Shown piece after piece: positions 53,118 to 62,327 of a DNA stretch of 64,000 nt. Position numbers and translations under genes: made by a program. The notes under the pieces were generated by a model that had not been told where the DNA came from, searched no databases, and saw nothing but the letters and a program-made list of their open reading frames with translations. Where the stretch lies: the NCBI GenBank assembly GCA_947375185.1, contig CANCEU010000003.1, positions 1-64,000 on the forward strand, given 5' to 3'. This DNA comes from Chitinophagaceae bacterium (GTDB lineage Bacteria; Bacteroidota; Bacteroidia; Chitinophagales; Chitinophagaceae). The first letter of the stretch is position 1, and each line of letters begins with the position of its first letter.

Positions 53118-55948
53118 TATTTTAATTCAGCATAAATCGCTTCTTGAATTTTTGGTCTAAGATTTAATGAACTAAAAACTTTGTTGTCTCTTGTTGGAAA
53201 TACTCTGTTTGATAAAAATATAAATAAGATCCCTGTTGTTGGATCTGCCCAAACACAAGTGCCTGTAAATCCAGTGTGACCAAATGTAGCAGGTGATGGA
53301 CTTGCGCTTGGATAGGGATCTTTACTAGTTGCATTGTTTTTTTCAGGCTTGTCAAAACCTAATCCTCTTCGGCTATTGTTAGTATTATATGCAGTAAATT
53401 TTGCTATCGTGCTAGATTGTATAAATTGTTTTCCCTCCCAATTTCCGTTATTAAGAAACATTAAATATAGTTTTGCTAAGTCGGTTGCATTGCTAAATAA
53501 ACCTGCATGTCCAGCAATTCCACCCATCGTTGAAGCGCCTTCGTCATGTACGCTACCTCTAATAAGTTCATGTCGAAAATAATCATCAACTTCTGTTGCT
53601 GCTATATTCTCCAGATTGGTTTTCTCCATAGGTAGAAAGCCAGTACTTTTCATTCCCATTGGGTCGTAAAATGTTTTTTTAGTATAGTCGTTTAAATTCA
53701 TGCCCGTAATTTGTTCTACTATTTTTCCTAAAAATATAAAGTCATTATCGCTATAAATATATTTGCCTGCTTCAGTTACTGGGCTTCTTAATATTTGATT
53801 TTGGATTGTATCCATCCAATAATCTACCAAGTATTTATTTGGAGCTATAAATTGATGATGGGTATTATCTATCTTATTGCTTACTAAGCCAGGTTTATAT
53901 GTTCCATTGCTTTGTAATAAAGATTCATAAAATTTAATGTATGGATAAAGTCCTGCTTGATGTAGTAATAAGTCTTTTAAGGTAATGTTAGCCTTGGTGC
54001 TTCCCTTGACCCAAGGAAGGTAATCGCCAATAGTTTTGTTGATATCCACTTTACCTTCGTCTACCAGTTTCATAATACTTACGGTAGTCGCTGAAACCTT
54101 TGTAACGGAAGCTAAATCATAGTAGGTGTCCAATGTGACTGGGCTTGATCCTTCCCCTGCGGTTGTTCCATATGCCTTGTTGAAAATTATTTTATTATTC
54201 TTTGCTACTAATATCTGACATCCTGGTATCGCCTTTTTTTTAATAGCGTCAAAAACAATAGAATCAATCGAGCTAAATTGTTGAATTGTTATAGATGAAG
54301 TTCCATAGGGAAGATTGTCTGAAACTGTTACTGGTAATTGCCCGGTAGCTTTAGTATTTCCTTGCAACCATTGCAGAACTGCCTTTTGAACGTATTCATT
54401 GTCTTCGTAGGCAAATAAAATATTAGCAATATTTTTGAAATCTGCAACAGCATAAGGGTTGCCTAAAATAAGATGTATCCAATTTTGAGGATGTGGTTGA
54501 TTTAAGAATTGTAAAATAAAGGAAGGTATCTGAAAATGATTTGCAGGACGACGACTGTAATTGTGTAAACCTACAATTACTTGCTGGAAATTACCCAAGC
54601 TATCTTTTATTCGATCTAATGCACTGCTGTCCTTTGGGTTCACTAAAAAAACTTTTACTCCATAGTTTGTTTCTAAAGATTTAGTCAAATAAGTATGCTG
54701 AGCTGTATTTAATGCAATGTAAGCTGTGGGTATTTCTTTATTTAAATTTGGTAAGCTACTTGCACTGGCATAAGTCAATGATTGAGCAGCCATTGCTGAT
54801 TTTAGCTGACTTACAGATTGGTTCAAATCTGCTATGATATTGGTAGTATCAATGAATTGTTTTTTATTTAACCCATATTTAAATTTCGCACTCAATACTT
54901 TTTTTACACGGCTATTGATGTCCTCTTCGCTTAATCTTCCTTCTTGAATTGCCTGTTTAATTTTTTCGATTGATTGTCCAATGTCTCCAGGTAAACATAG
55001 CATGTCGTTACCTGCTAATAATGCGCGTACATTTGCTTCGCCACGAGGGAAGTAATTGCTAATTGCTTGCATATCCATTGCATCGGTAACACTTAATCCC
55101 TTAAAGCCCAATTCCTTTTTCAATAATTCATTAATTGCTTTAGGAGATAAAGAGGTTGCATATTTAGGCGTAGTGTCAATTGCAGGAACTGATAGGTGCG
55201 CTACCATTACTGAACCAATACCAGCTTTAATGAGCGCTCTAAATGGAGCTAATTCTAAACTATCTAAGGCAGCTCTTGATTTATTGATGATAGGGATATC
55301 TAAATGCGAATCTACACTTACATCGCCATGTCCAGGGAAATGTTTTGCTGTTGCCATAACACCGTTATCTTGCAGGCCTTTCATGTAAGCAATGCCATGT
55401 TGAATGACACGATCTTTATTTTGCCCAAAACTACGGTCATTAATAACCGGATTGTATGGGTTGTTATTAATATCAATGTCGGGTGCATAATTTACATGAA
55501 TACCCATTCTTTTACATTGTGCTGCAACTGCCGCTCCCATATCATAAACTAGTTTGTCAGACGCAATTGCACCCAATGATAATTGTCTTGGAAACATCTC
55601 AACACTATCTAAGCGCATTCCAACACCCCATTCGGCGTCCATGGTAATGAGCAAAGGTGTTTTGGCGATGGATTGATAATAGTTGGTTTGCATTGCTTCA
55701 CGCACAGGGCCGCCCTGAAAAAAGCAAAGACCTCCAATATTGAATTGCTTTATTAATTGACTTAAGGTATCAATTTTTTTTTCATCCCAATTACTATGGG
55801 CTCTTAATACCATTAGTTGTGCAATCTTTTCATCCAAGCTTAACGCATTGAACTGTTTTTTAACCCATCTTTTTTCGGCCCTTGTTTGGGCATTCATTTG
55901 GAAGGTAAGTACACAACATACTAATAGCAATAAAAATCCTTTTTTCAT
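53117..55948 (-). CDS. Glycoside hydrolase family 3 / serine hydrolase (beta-lactamase-like) fusion
   Basis: A 943-residue secreted two-domain protein. A signal peptide (MKKGFLLLLVCCVLTFQMNAQ) is followed by a GH3 N-terminal domain of NagZ type (KHFPGHGDVSVDSHLDIP near 200, nucleophile region GLSVTDAMDM). Next come a GH3 C-terminal domain and a class C beta-lactamase-like serine hydrolase from about residue 580 with SVTK (nucleophile Ser), YSDND and HTGFTG. The pairing suggests an envelope enzyme that acts on peptidoglycan fragments. This fusion is known in Bacteroidota. The open frame runs 58 codons past the start chosen, but that part has no signal peptide. Confidence 0.9.
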   Translation of the reverse strand: MKKGFLLLLVCCVLTFQMNAQTRAEKRWVKKQFNALSLDEKIAQLMVLRAHSNWDEKKIDTLSQLIKQFNIGGLCFFQGGPVREAMQTNYYQSIAKTPLLITMDAEWGVGMRLDSVEMFPRQLSLGAIASDKLVYDMGAAVAAQCKRMGIHVNYAPDIDINNNPYNPVINDRSFGQNKDRVIQHGIAYMKGLQDNGVMATAKHFPGHGDVSVDSHLDIPIINKSRAALDSLELAPFRALIKAGIGSVMVAHLSVPAIDTTPKYATSLSPKAINELLKKELGFKGLSVTDAMDMQAISNYFPRGEANVRALLAGNDMLCLPGDIGQSIEKIKQAIQEGRLSEEDINSRVKKVLSAKFKYGLNKKQFIDTTNIIADLNQSVSQLKSAMAAQSLTYASASSLPNLNKEIPTAYIALNTAQHTYLTKSLETNYGVKVFLVNPKDSSALDRIKDSLGNFQQVIVGLHNYSRRPANHFQIPSFILQFLNQPHPQNWIHLILGNPYAVADFKNIANILFAYEDNEYVQKAVLQWLQGNTKATGQLPVTVSDNLPYGTSSITIQQFSSIDSIVFDAIKKKAIPGCQILVAKNNKIIFNKAYGTTAGEGSSPVTLDTYYDLASVTKVSATTVSIMKLVDEGKVDINKTIGDYLPWVKGSTKANITLKDLLLHQAGLYPYIKFYESLLQSNGTYKPGLVSNKIDNTHHQFIAPNKYLVDYWMDTIQNQILRSPVTEAGKYIYSDNDFIFLGKIVEQITGMNLNDYTKKTFYDPMGMKSTGFLPMEKTNLENIAATEVDDYFRHELIRGSVHDEGASTMGGIAGHAGLFSNATDLAKLYLMFLNNGNWEGKQFIQSSTIAKFTAYNTNNSRRGLGFDKPEKNNATSKDPYPSASPSPATFGHTGFTGTCVWADPTTGILFIFLSNRVFPTRDNKVFSSLNLRPKIQEAIYAELK

Positions 55949-56000
55949 AATCTTAAGATTTGAGCATTCGCCAATTCGGTTCCTGCAATTTAAGCATAAA

Positions 56001-56032
56001 AAAAAGCTTACCCTAAGTTGAGTAAGCTTTTT
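56001..56032 (-). terminator. Terminator of DUF5606 gene
   Basis: An 11-bp stem (56001-56011 with 56022-56032; AAAAAGCTTAC/GTAAGCTTTTT) and a 10-base loop. On the minus strand it is followed by a run of T, and lies 21 bases after the stop at 56053. Confidence 0.85.
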
Positions 56033-56052
56033 ATATAGAATTTTAGTAACGG

Positions 56053-56457
56053 TTATTCCGCTGTTTCGTCCTCGGTAGGAATTGTTGGCTCCACGTTGTG
56101 TTTTTGTAACTGTGCAAACCATTTTACCATTTTTTTCATATCACTTCCATAAACTCTATCAAAGTCCATTTTAGGGAACACTTTTTTAAAGTATGCAGTT
56201 ACTGCTTTTGGGTCTTTTTCATTTGGCAAAGCCTCTTTTGATTTACCCATAGCAATAAACACTTCCGCTAAAAACACATTTTCGTGGGTTGTGTACACTT
56301 CGATACTCTCTAAATGTGAGAACTGGTGGGCTCTTGAGCTTATAAATTGGGTATTGTTATTTTCTAATGAAGTGGCAATTGCACCGTCATTTTTACTTGT
56401 CACTAATTCGAATAGTCCTGACATTCCAGAAACCGAGATCAATTTGCTGTATTCCAT
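56053..56457 (-). CDS. DUF5606 family protein
   Basis: A 134-residue cytosolic protein. The opening YSKLISVSGMSGLFELVTSKNDGAIATSLENN and the later VFPKMDFDRVYGSDMKKMVKWFAQLQKHNVE match the DUF5606 family, found in Bacteroidota and of unknown function. It is monocistronic, with a strong terminator, and divergent from the DegT gene. Confidence 0.8.
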   Translation of the reverse strand: MEYSKLISVSGMSGLFELVTSKNDGAIATSLENNNTQFISSRAHQFSHLESIEVYTTHENVFLAEVFIAMGKSKEALPNEKDPKAVTAYFKKVFPKMDFDRVYGSDMKKMVKWFAQLQKHNVEPTIPTEDETAE

Positions 56458-56522
56458 AGCTGCTATGTGTTTAATTTACAGGCGCAAATTACTGAAAAAC
56501 CCCCAATTTTCATTTTTTAAAC

Positions 56523-56530
56523 TACCTTTG
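56523..56530 (+). promoter_or_regulatory. -7 element for DegT-rpoN operon
   Basis: TACCTTTG (TAnnTTTG), 20 bases before the ATG at 56551. Confidence 0.46.
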
Positions 56531-56550
56531 TTTCACTTAAAATTTAGTTT

Positions 56551-57750
56551 ATGCCAGGTTTTGAATTCTTTGGTGATGAAGAAAGAAAAGAAGTAAATGA
56601 TGTCCTAGAGACAGGTATTTTAATGCGCTATGGATTTGATGGTCCGCGCAAAGGAATTTGGAAATCAAAAGAGCTGGAAGCAGCAATTTGTAGTCGTTTT
56701 GGTAGTGCATATGCGCAATTAACCTCTAGTGGTACTGCGGCATTAACCACCGCAATGGCTGCGTTGGGAATTGGTGCTGGTGACGAAGTAATCATGCCTG
56801 CCTTTACATTTGTTGCAAGTTTTGAAGCAGTATTAAGTATGGGTGCTGTGCCTGTTTTAGTAGATATAGATGAAACATTGACTTTAGCGCCCGATGCTGT
56901 AAAGGCCGCAATTACGCCTAAAACAAAATGTGTAATGCCTGTTCATATGTGTGGAAGTATGGCAGATTTAGATGCATTAAAAGCAATTTGTGCTGAACAT
57001 AAATTAATATTATTAGAAGATGCTTGTCAAAGTATTGGGGGAACTTATAAAGGAAAGTCGTTAGGTACGATTGGAGATGCAGGAACGTTTTCCTTTGACT
57101 TTGTAAAAACGATTACATGTGGAGAGGGTGGTGTAGTGATGACCAATAACAAAGATGTTTATATCAAATCTGATGCTTTTACTGATCATGGACATGATCA
57201 TTTAGGTATTGACAGAGGGGCCGATTTGCATCCATTTTTAGGATACAATTTTAGAATAAGTGAATTGCATGCAGCGGTAGGTTTAGCACAAATTAAAAAA
57301 TTAGACACTTTTTTAGCGTTACAAAAAAGAAACAACCAAATTTTAAGATCTTATATGGAGCAGGTGCCTGGTGTAAGTTTTAGAGTGGTGCCGGATCCTG
57401 CAGGGGATAGTTTTAGTTTCTTAAGTTGGTTTTTGCCCACGCAAGATCAAACTGAAAAAGCAATTGAAGCTTTGAAAGTTGCAGGCATTTTGGGCGGTAA
57501 TTTTTATTGGTATGCCAATAACTGGCATTACATCCGTAAATGGGATCATTTAAAAACTGCAAAAAGTTTGTACGGGCTAAGTGAGGCACAGCAAAACGCT
57601 TTAATTAATTTACAAAATAATGCATTTGCCAAAAGTGATGCTATTATGAGTAGATGTATTTCAACTGCAATAAGCTTAACATGGTCTGAAGAACAAGTGC
57701 ATGAAAAAGGTGCTCAATTTTTAGCTGTTTTGAAAGCTGCTCTTTCGTAA
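56551..57750 (+). CDS. DegT/DnrJ/EryC1/StrS family aminotransferase
   Basis: A 399-residue PLP enzyme. Seen: YAQLTSSGTAALTTAMAALGIGAGDEVIMPAFTF (residues 51-84), VMPVHMCGSMADLDAL, LLEDACQSIGG, and the PLP lysine in FSFDFVKTITCGEGGVVMTN. Family members aminate keto-sugars for surface glycans or antibiotics, but no sugar gene is adjacent. The operon continues with rpoN after 9 bases. The substrate is not known. Confidence 0.91.
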   Translation: MPGFEFFGDEERKEVNDVLETGILMRYGFDGPRKGIWKSKELEAAICSRFGSAYAQLTSSGTAALTTAMAALGIGAGDEVIMPAFTFVASFEAVLSMGAVPVLVDIDETLTLAPDAVKAAITPKTKCVMPVHMCGSMADLDALKAICAEHKLILLEDACQSIGGTYKGKSLGTIGDAGTFSFDFVKTITCGEGGVVMTNNKDVYIKSDAFTDHGHDHLGIDRGADLHPFLGYNFRISELHAAVGLAQIKKLDTFLALQKRNNQILRSYMEQVPGVSFRVVPDPAGDSFSFLSWFLPTQDQTEKAIEALKVAGILGGNFYWYANNWHYIRKWDHLKTAKSLYGLSEAQQNALINLQNNAFAKSDAIMSRCISTAISLTWSEEQVHEKGAQFLAVLKAALS

Positions 57751-57759
57751 AGAATACAT

Positions 57760-59289
57760 ATGTCATTAGGTCAGTCGTTACAACAAAAGCAGTTACAAAG
57801 ATTGTCTCCTCAGCAAATTCAGTTAATGAAATTGTTGCAGATACCTAGTGCTCAAATTGAACAAAGAGTTAAAGAAGAGTTGGAAGAAAATCCAGCACTC
57901 GAAATGAATTTAGATTTGTTGGATGGAGATGCTTCAACTGCTTCAGAAGAAATGAAAGATGATTTATTGCAGGGCTTGCCAGATGAAGAAGAGGCGGTTC
58001 CTGTAGATGAATATGAAATGAGCAATGAAGAGTTGAGTGAATACAACTATGATGATGATGGGGATATTGCAGATTATAAAACTAAGGATGATTATTATCC
58101 AGAATTAGATGATGATAAAATAATTCCAATAAAGGCCGAAGCCAGTTTACATGAATTGTTAATGGATCAGCTTAGTATGCTTGATTTAGTAGAAGATGAA
58201 TATAAAATTGCAGAACAAATTATTGGAAGCTTGGATGATGATGGCTATTTGAGAAGAGCATTACAATCTATTGCAGATGATTTGGCTTTTAAGCAAGGGA
58301 TGTGGGTGGAAGAGCATAACATTGAAAATGTGCTTGAAAAAATTCAAAATTTTGATCCGGCTGGTATTGCTGCAAGAAATTTGAAAGAGTGTTTGTTGTT
58401 GCAATTAAACAGAAAGCTTACCTCGGATGAATTTGATCATAAGCAAGAAAATAAACAATATTTGAACTTAGCGGTTCAAATATTGGAAAAATATTTCGAA
58501 GAGTTTACGCGAAAACATTATGACAAAATTCAAAAGAGTTTGCATTTGAGTGAGTCTAGTATGAAAGAGGTAATGCATCAAATCATTTCGCTCAATCCCA
58601 AACCAGGTGCAGAAATTGCTCAAAACAATGAGGCAGAGAAATACATTATTCCTGATTTTACAGTTTTCATTAATAACAGCAAGTTGGAGCTTACTTTAAA
58701 TAGTCGAAATGCACCACCATTAGTTATAAGTGACGATTATAAGATGATGCTTAAAGAATATGAGTTGGGACAAAAGCAAGATAAGTCGCAAAAAGAAGCA
58801 GTGTTTTTTATTAGACAAAAAATAGATGCTGCAAAATGGTTTATTGAAATGATTATTCAAAGGCAGCAAACATTGCTAAAAACAATGCAAGCCATTTTAT
58901 TGCATCAGGAATCCTTTTTTTTAAGTGGGGATACTACACAATTAAGGCCCATGATTTTAAAAGACATTGCAGAGAAAACTTTATTAGATGTGTCAACTGT
59001 AAGTAGGGTTGCTAATAGTAAATATGTACAAACTGAATTCGGCACTTACTTATTGAAATATTTTTTTAGTGAGTCATTAACAACCGATTCAGGAGAAGAA
59101 GTTAGTACAAAAGAGGTGAAAGCAATTTTACAAGAGTTAATCGAACAAGAAGATAAACATAAGCCTTTGAGTGATGATGAATTAACCGAACAACTCCAAT
59201 CCAAAGGTTATAATATTGCAAGGAGGACTGTTGCAAAATATAGAGAACAATTAAATATACCCGTTGCTAGGCTTAGGAAAGAGCTTTAG
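57760..59289 (+). CDS. rpoN: RNA polymerase sigma-54 factor
   Basis: A 509-residue sigma-54. The Gln/Leu-rich activator region is SLGQSLQQKQLQRLSPQQIQLMKLLQIP; an acidic linker rich in Asp/Glu (residues 45-125) follows, then the core-binding region and the DNA-binding part. The RpoN box ARRTVAKYRE is at about residues 487-496. It needs AAA+ activators, none of which is in the window. It sits in an unusual operon between a DegT aminotransferase and membrane proteins; 15 bases separate it from the next gene. Confidence 0.94.
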   Translation: MSLGQSLQQKQLQRLSPQQIQLMKLLQIPSAQIEQRVKEELEENPALEMNLDLLDGDASTASEEMKDDLLQGLPDEEEAVPVDEYEMSNEELSEYNYDDDGDIADYKTKDDYYPELDDDKIIPIKAEASLHELLMDQLSMLDLVEDEYKIAEQIIGSLDDDGYLRRALQSIADDLAFKQGMWVEEHNIENVLEKIQNFDPAGIAARNLKECLLLQLNRKLTSDEFDHKQENKQYLNLAVQILEKYFEEFTRKHYDKIQKSLHLSESSMKEVMHQIISLNPKPGAEIAQNNEAEKYIIPDFTVFINNSKLELTLNSRNAPPLVISDDYKMMLKEYELGQKQDKSQKEAVFFIRQKIDAAKWFIEMIIQRQQTLLKTMQAILLHQESFFLSGDTTQLRPMILKDIAEKTLLDVSTVSRVANSKYVQTEFGTYLLKYFFSESLTTDSGEEVSTKEVKAILQELIEQEDKHKPLSDDELTEQLQSKGYNIARRTVAKYREQLNIPVARLRKEL

Positions 59290-59304
59290 TAATTAAATAA
59301 TATT

Positions 59305-59946
59305 ATGGAAAACAATACAGCCAAACCACTTCGTATTAGTGCGCAAATCATATCCTATGTTTTCCATCCGTTGTTTGTCCCTACATTATTTTTCCTTTAT
59401 TTGGTCAAAGTGGTTCCCTATGAATTTGTAGGTATAACCGAGTGGCAATTAAAATTAAAAATATTTAGCATTTTTTGGCTAACCGCCTTTTTCCCTGCAT
59501 TTGCAGTGTTCTTGTTGTGGAGATTAAAATTTAGCGAAAGTATTTTTTTAAGAACGCAAAAAGAACGTGTAATACCATATGTAATTACTATGTTTTTTTA
59601 TTGGTGGATGTATTATTTGAGTCGAACTTTTACCGATCAGCCAATAGCACTAAAATTTTTCTACTTTGGAATATTTATAGCGAGTAGTTTAGGATTAATT
59701 GCTAATAACTTTATAAAAGTAAGCTTACACGCTATTGGGGTAAGCGGGCTATTGACTGCAGTCATATTGGTTAGTTTTCTTTATCCAATAAATAATTTTA
59801 TTTGGATAATCGCTGCCGCAATGCTTGCTGGTGTTGTTGTTAGTGCTAGGATGATAGTGAGTGATCATACTAAGCAAGAACTTATTATTGGATTTGGTAT
59901 TGGCATTCTTACGCAACTAATCGCTTATTTTTGGGTATTATCATAA
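59305..59946 (+). CDS. Polytopic membrane protein of unknown function
   Basis: A 213-residue inner-membrane protein with about six hydrophobic segments (residues 12-35, 48-70, 92-106, 120-133, 142-175 and 190-212). Charged residues are mainly in the short loops. It has no active-site motif I can identify; an acid-phosphatase (PAP2-like) signature is not seen. It is the third gene of the rpoN operon, 12 bases before the MMPL transporter. Confidence 0.68.
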   Translation: MENNTAKPLRISAQIISYVFHPLFVPTLFFLYLVKVVPYEFVGITEWQLKLKIFSIFWLTAFFPAFAVFLLWRLKFSESIFLRTQKERVIPYVITMFFYWWMYYLSRTFTDQPIALKFFYFGIFIASSLGLIANNFIKVSLHAIGVSGLLTAVILVSFLYPINNFIWIIAAAMLAGVVVSARMIVSDHTKQELIIGFGIGILTQLIAYFWVLS

Positions 59947-59958
59947 AATGAAATAATC

Positions 59959-62283
59959 ATGTGGTATCGTCTAGGACAAAAAATTGTCAAGTATAAAGTA
60001 ACTAGCTTAGTCCTATTAGCGATTGCGACCCTTGTAATGGGATATTTTGCAGCACAGGTTAAACTAAGTTATGAGTTTACTAAAGCTATTCCCGAGGACA
60101 ATCCCAAATTTATTGTTTACAAGCAGTTTGTAAAAAAGTTTGGAGTAGACGGCACCACCATGGTAGTTGGTTTTCAATCCGATAGTCTATACAATCCTGC
60201 TTTCTTTAATGCTTTTGTTGACTTACATCAATCTATTAAATTAATTCCTGGTGTTACTGATGTGTTGAGTGTTCCATCAGCATATGATTTAAAAAAGGAT
60301 AGCGTAAATACAAAATTTATTGCAGCTAAGATTTTTTCGCCACCTTATACCAATGACTCTTTACTGAAGCAACATAAAGCTGCTTTTGAAAGTATTCCCT
60401 TTTATAAAAATCTACTATACAATCCGGATAGTCATTCGTACATGATGGCAATCAGTTTTGTGCCAGATTCCATTAATAGTGCTGCTAGATCCCATATTAT
60501 TGCGGAGCTTAACAAAAAATTGGAAGCATTTAGTAAATCTACAAATGTGGAATTACACATAAGCGGCTTGCCTTATATCAGAACAATATTAGCGGACCGA
60601 ATTAAAAAAGAGATGCTTTGGTTTTTAATAGGTTCCCTAGTTTTATGCGCTATTACGCTATTGCTTTTTTTCCGTTCTATCTCTGCTATGTTAATGAGTT
60701 TGGCAGTGGTAGCGATGGGTGTTATCTGGAGCTTTGGCACCATGGTATTATTAGGTCAAAAAATAACCTTATTAACAGCACTGATCCCACCTTTAATTGT
60801 AGTTATTGGTATTCCTAATTGTATTTATTTTCTAAATAAATATCATACTTCCTATAAAGAAACCAATGATAAAGAATCCGCTATTATAAATATGGTTGGA
60901 CGTATGGGTATTGTTACTTTATTCTGTAATATAACCGCTGCGATTGGTTTTTTTGTATTTGCATTTACCAAGAGTCCATTATTAAAAGAATTTGGTTGGG
61001 TATCTGGTATAAATATCATGGCTTTGTTTTTTATCAGTTTATTTTTTATCCCTCCTGTACTTACTTATTTAAAAGCGCCGCAGCCTAACCATGTAAAATA
61101 TTTAGACAACCCATTTTTAGAAAAAGTATTGGTTAAAATTGAGAGATGGACTTTTGTACATACTAAATGGGTTTTTGGCATTACTATTATATTTGTAATT
61201 GTTTCGGGGATGGGGTTAGCGCGCATAAAAAAGGAGGCATTTATTGTAGATGACCTTCCTAAAAAAGACAAACTATATACCGATCTTAAATGGTTTGAGC
61301 AACAAGGCGGAGGGGTAATGCCAATGGAAATTGTAGTAGATACCAAAAAGAAAAATGGTTTAGTAAGAAGTATTCATCCATTAGAAGATATTGATAGAAT
61401 GCACCAATATTTAAGTGAACAACCCGAGCTAGGTAAGCCAATTGGATTGATAGAGGGAATCAAATTTGCTAAACAAACTTTTTATGATGGTGATACCTTG
61501 GCATATACTATTCCATCAGGGACAGAGATGGCATTTATTGCGCCCTATTTAAAATTAGGGCCTAATGGGACAAATAATAAAAATGCGAATAACCCAACAC
61601 AATTGCTAAATAAATTTATTGATAGTGATAAGCGTGCAACGAGAATTAGTGTAAATATGAAAGATATTGGTAGTGCAAAATTGCCTGCTTTTTTAAACAG
61701 AGTTGACAGCGCAACAAAAGCAATTTTTGACACTAGTAAGTATGATATTCAGATTACGGGAAGTAGTGTTACCTTTTTAGAAGGAAGTAATTTTATTATT
61801 AAAGGGTTAAGCGAATCCATATTTTGGGCATTTTTATTGATAGCGATTTGTATGATTTTCTTATTTAGATCCTTTCCAATATTAATGTGTTCAATGATAC
61901 CTAATATTGTGCCACTATTAATGACAGCCGGCGTTATGGGATGGGTTGGCATTTCCTTAAAACCATCAACTGTATTGGTATTTAGTGTGGCATTAGGGAT
62001 TGCTATAGATGTGACTATTCGCTTTTTAGTGAATTATAAACAAGAACTACCTCGCTTAAATAATCAGGTTAACATTACTTTAGTTCAAACCATTAAGCAT
62101 ACTGGAATTAGCATTATCTATACCTCGTTGGTGTTGGTGGCAGGGTTTGTAATTTTTTGTTTTAGTGATTTTGGAGGTACAAAAGCACTTGGATGGTTAA
62201 CCTCTTTGACACTTGTTGTAAGTACGCTTACCAATTTAATATTATTGCCAGCATTAATTAAAACATTTATAAAACAAAAATAG
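59959..62283 (+). CDS. MMPL/RND family transporter
   Basis: A 774-residue inner-membrane protein with the duplicated RND layout. One membrane segment and a periplasmic loop of about 200 residues are followed by five segments, and the pattern then repeats. Sterol-sensing-domain-like pieces are seen (LIPPLIVVIGIPNCIYFLNKYH; VFSVALGIAIDVTIRFLVNYK). Such exporters move lipids or hydrophobic compounds such as hopanoids or polyketide-type lipids. The cargo here is unknown. It ends the rpoN operon; its stop lies in the terminator stem. Confidence 0.87.
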   Translation: MWYRLGQKIVKYKVTSLVLLAIATLVMGYFAAQVKLSYEFTKAIPEDNPKFIVYKQFVKKFGVDGTTMVVGFQSDSLYNPAFFNAFVDLHQSIKLIPGVTDVLSVPSAYDLKKDSVNTKFIAAKIFSPPYTNDSLLKQHKAAFESIPFYKNLLYNPDSHSYMMAISFVPDSINSAARSHIIAELNKKLEAFSKSTNVELHISGLPYIRTILADRIKKEMLWFLIGSLVLCAITLLLFFRSISAMLMSLAVVAMGVIWSFGTMVLLGQKITLLTALIPPLIVVIGIPNCIYFLNKYHTSYKETNDKESAIINMVGRMGIVTLFCNITAAIGFFVFAFTKSPLLKEFGWVSGINIMALFFISLFFIPPVLTYLKAPQPNHVKYLDNPFLEKVLVKIERWTFVHTKWVFGITIIFVIVSGMGLARIKKEAFIVDDLPKKDKLYTDLKWFEQQGGGVMPMEIVVDTKKKNGLVRSIHPLEDIDRMHQYLSEQPELGKPIGLIEGIKFAKQTFYDGDTLAYTIPSGTEMAFIAPYLKLGPNGTNNKNANNPTQLLNKFIDSDKRATRISVNMKDIGSAKLPAFLNRVDSATKAIFDTSKYDIQITGSSVTFLEGSNFIIKGLSESIFWAFLLIAICMIFLFRSFPILMCSMIPNIVPLLMTAGVMGWVGISLKPSTVLVFSVALGIAIDVTIRFLVNYKQELPRLNNQVNITLVQTIKHTGISIIYTSLVLVAGFVIFCFSDFGGTKALGWLTSLTLVVSTLTNLILLPALIKTFIKQK

Positions 62284-62312
62284 CTATGCGCTTTCGCTGC
62301 ATAGCTATTTTA
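62276..62312. terminator. Terminator of the rpoN-MMPL operon
   Basis: A 9-bp stem (62281-62289 with 62299-62307; TAGCTATGC/GCATAGCTA) with A's before and TTTTATTT after. The TAG stop of the MMPL gene is the first part of the stem. It can also serve the convergent TlpA-like gene. Confidence 0.85.
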
Positions 62313-62327
62313 TTTCCTTTGCAATTG

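Noticed and set aside
55949..56122. A 58-codon extension of the GH3 fusion gene
   Set aside because: The extension crosses the terminator of the neighbouring gene and moves the signal peptide away from the N-terminus.
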